40,397 bases of DNA from Prevotella sp. (GTDB lineage Bacteria > Bacteroidota > Bacteroidia > Bacteroidales > Bacteroidaceae), in contig JAEAMQ010000072.1 in the NCBI GenBank assembly GCA_016901395.1, positions 1-40,397 of the forward strand, in the 5' to 3' direction. Positions 35,796 through 40,397 of this stretch are shown piece after piece. The translations under genes and the position numbers were made by a program. Below the pieces are notes generated by a model, which did no database searches, was not told where the DNA came from, and saw only the letters and a program-made list of their open reading frames with translations. Positions within the stretch are counted from its first letter, which is position 1; every line of letters starts with the position of its first letter.

Positions 35796-36569
35796 AGAGC
35801 AAGGGCAGGGAGACCCAGCCAGCACGCCCCACAGACACCCTTACACCGCGCGCGCAGAGGGTCCACCCACCTATGCCAGCCCCCCCACACCCTGTCAAAC
35901 CCTTTTGGCAGTGTCAAGAAAAATAACCATAAAATAGCGATTTGTAGTTTCCCCAGATAGACTTACAAAACAACGAAAAAGCCACCAACGGCCAACAGGA
36001 ATAAGGGAAAAGAAGAGCGATGGTGCGATTAGATAGTCATCGCCTTGCGATTAGATAGCAATCGCATCACGTTTGGGTACTAATCGCAAGCCGATTATAC
36101 CCTTTTGGCAAGGCCAAAAGAGACGAAAAAGGGTAAAAAGAGCGGCAGATTGCACAACGAAAACCACTTCACAGACATAACCTCCTGAATATCAACCACT
36201 CCCAAACGTCCTCATTTTCTCCGTATTTCGCGCCTTGGGATTATCATTTTGAAATACGCTAAAACCACGACGCAATTTGTCAACTTCTTTCAAGGAAGCC
36301 CAAAGGAGAGCACCTGCCCAATGGAAGGATTGTTATGCCATAAGAGCACGCACGGGGCTATCGGTGCCATGCTCCATCCGAATACCCAGCACACACCCAC
36401 CCGTTTGAAAGGCAAAAGCGGAGTCCGCCAGCCTCCCCTGACCTCCTATACACTTGTCCCCACCGCCTGTGCATAGGTTTTGCCGCTTTGCACATACAGC
36501 AGGCAGGCGGAAGAGCACTCTCTGCGTTTCTTCCTGCTCCACGGTCACCAGCTATTTATAAATAACAGG
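35796..36569. other. Non-coding region with short repeats
   Basis: No supported gene. ACCCTTTTGGCA occurs at 35899-35910 and 36099-36110; the second copy forms a hairpin, CTTTTGGC (36102-36109) with GCCAAAAG (36113-36120). TGCGATTAGATAG occurs twice (from 36024 and 36047) and CTAATCGCAAG at 36080. CCGCCTG near 36461 and CAGGCGG near 36503 are inverted copies. Frames of up to 75 codons here show no protein character. Confidence 0.45.
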
Positions 36570-37499
36570 TCATCTCAAAACTCTCCTTCGTCCCAACAGG
36601 CAGGAGAGATGAGACCAATCCATGAATTTACCAATACAGATACTTCCTACAATACAAATCAAAACCGTAAAGGAAGAATGTAAAACTCCCGATGGTTCAA
36701 ATCTGAAGAAAGGTAATATAAACTTTGACAACATTGTAAATATTGGGTGGAAAATATAGATAGGCAAAGTGTTTCTTCCTATATATTCTACTACAACCTT
36801 AACCCGCCCTTTTAAAAAAGAATGGAAATAAGAGGCGAAGCATAAGAAAGAAAATACACAGACCAAGATTGAGATTGCACCCCAATCTTGAAAAGTAGGT
36901 TGGGTAATCAAGAATACAAAAGGAACTATTGGCCACAAACTTTTCTTATACACCCGCGAAAAATCTCCTGCATATACCCTTATCCCTACTCCTATAAAAT
37001 AGTAAGTTGCCGTTTTGATACATAAGAAAGGCGTAAACATTGAGACGAGAATAAGTGCAGAAGCAAAAAAAGAATATTTCGCAGTAACATCAAATTTATG
37101 CAAAATATGGAATGTGGCATAGTATAAGATACCACACACAATCATGGCATGAAAAAACCAATATGGACCTATGGACTTAACAAAAAGAATATCAAGAATA
37201 GTAGGTATGTTAAAAACTTCTATGCCGTCACGTACCGGCAAATATAAAGACAACACAGCATATCCTATTACAAAAATCATATAGGGTAGCCATATCTGCA
37301 ATATATAGTTGGCAAAAGCTTTAATTGATTTATCTATATTCACCAAATAACCTGTTATCACTAAGAAAGCAGGCATTATAAAGGCTAATATAGAGCTCTT
37401 TATGGATGGATATATGTTGCCAAAATTAACTATATGAATAAGTATAACTAAACCTATCAGAATAGCTCTGAAGAAATCAAGTTCTTTATTGTGTTTCAT
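36570..37499 (-). CDS. Membrane acyltransferase, acyltransferase-3 family
   Basis: An integral membrane O-acyltransferase-like protein with about ten hydrophobic segments over 309 residues. The first segment LDFFRAILIGLVILIHIVNF carries the Arg-x10-His pattern of the acyltransferase-3 (OatA/WecH-like) family. AFIMPAFLVITGYLVN and GPYWFFHAMIVCGILYY are further family blocks. Such proteins acetylate or succinylate surface sugars; the acceptor is unknown. The gene is markedly AT-rich compared with lon or the KamA-like gene, suggesting horizontal gain. A hairpin (CTCTCCT/AGGAGAG, 36581-36608) overlaps the last codons and is followed by TTTT on the minus strand. Confidence 0.82.
   Translation of the reverse strand: MKHNKELDFFRAILIGLVILIHIVNFGNIYPSIKSSILAFIMPAFLVITGYLVNIDKSIKAFANYILQIWLPYMIFVIGYAVLSLYLPVRDGIEVFNIPTILDILFVKSIGPYWFFHAMIVCGILYYATFHILHKFDVTAKYSFFASALILVSMFTPFLCIKTATYYFIGVGIRVYAGDFSRVYKKSLWPIVPFVFLITQPTFQDWGAISILVCVFSFLCFASYFHSFLKGRVKVVVEYIGRNTLPIYIFHPIFTMLSKFILPFFRFEPSGVLHSSFTVLICIVGSICIGKFMDWSHLSCLLGRRRVLR
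36581..36608 (-). terminator. Terminator-like hairpin overlapping the acyltransferase stop
   Basis: The 7-bp stem CTCTCCT/AGGAGAG with a 14-nt loop is followed on the minus strand by TTTTGAG. It starts inside the last codons of the gene. Confidence 0.4.
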
Positions 37500-37703
37500 C
37501 GTTTAGAAAGTCCATCCCTTACTTTTAAGCAAAGAATGTATTATAAATCTATTTAATAATAAATGTAGTATCTTTTTTGCATTCGAAACCATTCTTAATA
37601 ACAGTTTCAGATGTGCTGTTCAGTCTTAGATCGGATCTGGTATTGATTACAACATTCCCTTGGGGTAAAATGCATCAAAATGTCCGAGTAGTAAAATCTT
37701 TTT
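37500..37703. other. AT-rich gap between acyltransferase and IS
   Basis: No gene or promoter is convincing here. The direct repeat AAATCTTTTT at 37694-37703 marks the IS junction. Confidence 0.4.
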
Positions 37704-37731
37704 ATAATTATCCTCAACTGAGTGATTTTCT

Positions 37732-38679
37732 TCAATCATAGGTTCTGTGCTGAAACACCGGTCTATAGGACACAGCCGCAACAACTAGCCTGTCAAAAAG
37801 TCTGTCACCAAATGATCTTCGGTTGAACTTCCAGCAGAATTCATCCAGATAACTCTGAAGGAACTCGTCTTTGATGCCATGATACATATCAAGCAAAAGT
37901 GACTTTGCATTCGATATGGCAGTGTGAACCCACGGCAGTATTTTCGATGCCTGCTCAGGAAGGGTCTTTATGGGATATACCTCTTTAAAATAACCTTTGA
38001 GTTTCGTATGAGATCTGGAGTCATCCGTGATTATTCTGGAATCCGCTGCAACTGCGACCTTTGAGACTTCGGTAACGGTACAGGCCTGTACATCAGGAAC
38101 GACCTTCATTTTTATATGACCTGACTTGCGATCTTTCTTTCCTTTCTTCTGTTTATTCTCAGGAACTGCTTTACTTTCTATCATTACCAGAACTTTTGAC
38201 TTGCGCTGACTTCCTGCGCCTGCCTTCCGCTTTTCCTGTTTCTTTGTCTCGTCTGAATTTTCCGTGGAAAAGAAGGCTTCGTCAAGCTCAATACTCTCGG
38301 ACAATTGATATGTGGTATCGCGCTGCCCCATTACCGACCGTAGTTTATGCATCATCTCCCAAATTGGCTGATAACGCTTATGACCCAACTGGCGCTGCAT
38401 TTCAAGGGCCGAGAACGTTTTCCGCGTGGAGGTCAGCAGGTGTATGGCAGTGAACCAATACATTAATGGTAATTTACTGTTATGCATTACGGTATCAGCC
38501 GTTAACGTCGTCTTGTGACCGCACTTCTTGCAAATCCAACATTTATTATACTTATCCCAGATTTGTTGATGACCACCGCAGCGCTTACAGACAACACCAA
38601 CTTTTTCCCGATGATTCTTGAGATACTCTTCGCAAGAAGCTTCATCGGGGAAACGTTTTGAAAATTCTATCAGTTTCAT
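37732..38679 (-). CDS. IS1595-family (ISXO2-like) transposase
   Basis: The 315-residue protein has an N-terminal zinc ribbon (CKRCGG..CWICKKCGHKT, about 31-57). The ISXO2-like DDE domain follows: first Asp in SIELDEAFF, second in TDDSRSHTKLKGY, and the typical end region HTAISNAKSLLLDMYHGI followed by YLDEFCWKFNRR. A Lys-rich segment (about 150-195) interrupts the domain, as in related transposases. It looks full length and active. Its promoter (38705-38735) lies inside the element. Confidence 0.93.
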   Translation of the reverse strand: MKLIEFSKRFPDEASCEEYLKNHREKVGVVCKRCGGHQQIWDKYNKCWICKKCGHKTTLTADTVMHNSKLPLMYWFTAIHLLTSTRKTFSALEMQRQLGHKRYQPIWEMMHKLRSVMGQRDTTYQLSESIELDEAFFSTENSDETKKQEKRKAGAGSQRKSKVLVMIESKAVPENKQKKGKKDRKSGHIKMKVVPDVQACTVTEVSKVAVAADSRIITDDSRSHTKLKGYFKEVYPIKTLPEQASKILPWVHTAISNAKSLLLDMYHGIKDEFLQSYLDEFCWKFNRRSFGDRLFDRLVVAAVSYRPVFQHRTYD

Positions 38680-38704
38680 CTTGACGAGGTTTTGATAATC
38701 GTTG

Positions 38705-38735
38705 CAAAGATAATGAATATTGAGAAAATATCAAA
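38705..38735 (-). promoter_or_regulatory. Promoter of the IS1595 transposase
   Basis: On the minus strand TTTG (38735-38732), 19 nt, TATCTTTG (38712-38705). This is the best consensus -33/-7 pair in the window. It gives a leader of about 20 nt before the ATG at 38679. Confidence 0.75.
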
Positions 38736-38775
38736 ATTATTAATCACCCAATTGAGGATAATCATAAATCTTTTT

Positions 38776-39291
38776 CATGTTTGTATTTATGTAGATTAAG
38801 TTAATTGTGTATAAATTTAAGTATTTCTTACGACAAAAACAAGCTATTAACATATTTTTACTTGCATTTATCCAACATAAGTGTAAAATAGAACATAAAT
38901 AATGACATATTGAAAATACAAACGCATTTTCAGATACGAAAAAAATCAAAAGCTATACAATTACACGGAGTTACCTTATCGTGTAGTTGTATAGTGGGAT
39001 AAAATCTATAAATAGAAGACAAACAGATGAGACCTGTCATGACAGGTAAGGATACCGCCATTATATTAAATATGGAGGCGATATACCTTTTTTGTCGTCT
39101 TATTTTCCGAATAGATATACTTTTATACATTCAGTATAGAAGGATATCATAATGTCAACATATTTCAGATGGGATGAAACACGACACACCGATTACTTAC
39201 CATCTGCGGCAACAAGGGTCTGTCACCCTTCTGCCGCCTGCCTTCTTTAGCCCCATAGACGGCAAGCGCGTCCGAAGGGCAAGTCGTCGGG
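38776..39291. other. AT-rich non-coding gap with a 15-bp hairpin
   Basis: No gene is supported. CTATACAATTACACG (38953-38967) and CGTGTAGTTGTATAG (38980-38994) are inverted copies with one mismatch around 12 nt. No T run follows, so it is not an obvious terminator. Composition turns GC-rich after 39180. Confidence 0.5.
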
Positions 39292-40143
39292 CTACTCCCG
39301 ATAGTTGGTTTTCGACTTGAGAAACGTGCCTTCGTTGAGTTCACGCACAGCCGTCTTGATTTCTCCCATGGTGTTCATCACGATAGGACCATACCATGCT
39401 ACGGGTTCATCGAGTTTGCGCGAGATCATCACCAACACCTCTGCCCCGTGGTCAGCGGCGCTTATCGTGAGCCGGTCGCCGTCGCCAAGTTTCACAGCCG
39501 TCTTCTCCTCGACCCTGTCACCTCCTATCACAGCCTTTCCCTGCAACATAAATGCCATGACCGATGCCTCAGACGCGGTGTCTATTGTCAAGGTGGCATG
39601 GGGGTCGAGGATGATGTCATAGTAGTCCAAGGGTAGGTATTTGCCCTGATAACCCCGATGCCCACGATATTCGCCGCAGATGAGACGCAACCGCCCGCCG
39701 TCGAAGGGGAACTCCTGTATATCATGGCTTTCGATGCTGTGATAAGCCGGCGGACACATCTTGTCCTTCCTCGGCAGATTGAGCCAGAGCTGCACACCGA
39801 GCAGTCGGTCGGTGGCCGACATATACTCCGAATGGAATGCGCCCGAACCAGCGGTCAGCCATTGGGCACCGCCATCGCCCACGACAGCCTCATGGCCAAG
39901 GTTGTCCTTATGACGCACACTGCCCTCAGCAAGAAATGTCACGATTTCGATACCACGGTGTGGATGGGTGGGAAAACCGGCCGAGAAATCCTCGGGGTTG
40001 GTCGAATCGAACGAGTCGAGCATGAGAATCGGGTCAAAATCATATATGGTCTCATTGCCAAGCACGCGCACTAAGCTCACGCCGGCACCGTCCTGGGCAC
40101 GCCGGCCCTTCACGGTCTTGACGATCTGTCTGTCTGTTGTCAT
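39292..40143 (-). CDS. Pirin family protein (YhhW-like)
   Basis: A bicupin of the pirin family. The N-terminal cupin keeps the metal ligands: two His in FPTHPHRGIEIVTF and His-x-Glu in GSGAFHSEYMS. RLLGVQLWLNLPRKDKMCPP is a family block. Length 283 agrees with pirins. Some bacterial pirins have quercetinase activity or bind metabolic enzymes; the role here is unknown. Oriented towards the AT-rich gap, with a weak -7 match at 40222-40229. Confidence 0.93.
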   Translation of the reverse strand: MTTDRQIVKTVKGRRAQDGAGVSLVRVLGNETIYDFDPILMLDSFDSTNPEDFSAGFPTHPHRGIEIVTFLAEGSVRHKDNLGHEAVVGDGGAQWLTAGSGAFHSEYMSATDRLLGVQLWLNLPRKDKMCPPAYHSIESHDIQEFPFDGGRLRLICGEYRGHRGYQGKYLPLDYYDIILDPHATLTIDTASEASVMAFMLQGKAVIGGDRVEEKTAVKLGDGDRLTISAADHGAEVLVMISRKLDEPVAWYGPIVMNTMGEIKTAVRELNEGTFLKSKTNYRE

Positions 40144-40221
40144 ACTTTATTTTCCTTTCTTATATCATTTATACAAATTACAAACACCGTGCCAACAAAT
40201 GGACAACCGCCTGATACAAAG

Positions 40222-40229
40222 CAAAAATA
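40222..40229 (-). promoter_or_regulatory. Possible -7 element of the pirin gene
   Basis: TATTTTTG on the minus strand fits TAnnTTTG, with a TTG 17 nt upstream. It lies 78 nt before the ATG at 40143. Confidence 0.35.
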
Positions 40230-40271
40230 AAACTCTCGCAGAGCCACAACCTCTCCGTAACGTGGCATGAC

Positions 40272-40397
40272 GGCTCACTTAATATTCCTGTGTTTTTAAC
40301 ACTTTGTATTATGCAAATAATTGCTTGACCCTGTATAGATAAAAACTAAGATCATTAACCCCTCTAAATTCCGCTCTAAAGCTTTTGAGCTTGCAGT
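40272..40397 (-). mobile_element. Partial insertion sequence, 3' end (right edge of window)
   Basis: GGCTCACTTAATATTCCTGT and ten more bases (40272-40301) match the inverse of 97-126 at 27 of 30 positions. A transposase-like frame begins 7 nt further in and runs off the window. This is the opposite end of the IS type seen at the left edge, in the same orientation. Confidence 0.65.
40309..40397 (-). CDS. C-terminal fragment of IS transposase (partial)
   Basis: On the minus strand, from the window edge to a TAA at 40309, the frame reads CKLKSFRAEFRGVNDLSFYL then YRVKQLFA. FR..FRGV.D..FFLYR..LFA endings are, from memory, typical of ISAon1-type transposases. The other two frames are poorer or stopped. 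Its place next to the terminal repeat supports an IS origin. Confidence 0.5.
   Translation of the reverse strand, partial: CKLKSFRAEFRGVNDLSFYLYRVKQLFA

Larger units (their letters stand above)
37704..38765 (-). mobile_element. Intact IS1595-family insertion sequence
   Basis: The 24-bp ends, ATAATTATCCTCAACTGAGT.. at 37704 and its inverse ending at 38765, match at 21 of 24 bases. AAATCTTTTT lies directly outside both (37694-37703 and 38766-38775), a 10-base direct repeat that contains the 8-bp target duplication expected of IS1595; the exact border is therefore uncertain by two bases. One full transposase gene is inside. Confidence 0.85.

Noticed and set aside
36249..36476. 75-codon plus-strand frame in the gap after the KamA-like gene
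   Set aside because: Composition is not protein-like, and no promoter or family motif is visible.

Overview
The window comes from a member of the Bacteroidota, most likely a Prevotella-type Bacteroidales. Four things point there. Many genes are preceded by the TAnnTTTG -7 promoter element of that phylum. The ribosomal gene order is the Bacteroidales one. S14 and L36 are zinc-free forms. A serine palmitoyltransferase for sphingolipid synthesis is present. Both ends of the window lie inside copies of one insertion sequence: nearly identical 30-bp terminal repeats sit at 97-126 and 40272-40301, with transposase fragments running off each edge. The sequence therefore looks like the stretch between two IS copies.

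Positions 561-18874 (minus strand) hold one continuous str/S10/spc/alpha ribosomal supercluster of 32 genes in the order rpsL-rpsG-fusA-rpsJ-rplC-rplD-rplW-rplB-rpsS-rplV-rpsC-rplP-rpmC-rpsQ-rplN-rplX-rplE-rpsN-rpsH-rplF-rplR-rpsE-rpmD-rplO-secY-map-infA-rpmJ-rpsM-rpsK-rpsD-rpoA-rplQ. A -7 element near 18990 and a terminator at 506-533 bracket it. Most gaps are 0-30 nt. The exceptions (rpsL-rpsG, fusA-rpsJ, rpsN-rpsH, rpmJ-rpsM) hold strong hairpins or an internal promoter and are candidate control points. rpmJ, rpmD and a 38-residue ORF at 19498-19614 are short genes read directly from the sequence.

Positions 19300-26040 are accessory in character. They hold a 181-bp MITE-like element, an unusual secreted protein that joins a TonB C-terminal domain to a complete serpin, a small His8-bearing membrane protein, a divergent pair (serine palmitoyltransferase and a sphingosine/diacylglycerol-kinase-family lipid kinase), a dense cluster of about 45-bp repeats with GCTGCGC cores, and a TrmN6-type tRNA methyltransferase.

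Positions 26135-33072 (plus strand) form a probable operon lon-tgt-lptF/G-DEAD-box helicase (quality control, tRNA queuosine, LPS export, RNA remodelling), closed by a large hairpin with a U tract. A long KamA-like radical SAM protein follows at 33699-35795.

Positions 36570-39170 form an AT-rich island with a membrane acyltransferase and an intact IS1595-family element flanked by a direct repeat. A pirin gene precedes the right-hand IS copy. Non-coding gaps from about 24.8 to 36.1 kb share a recurring CGATTAG word.
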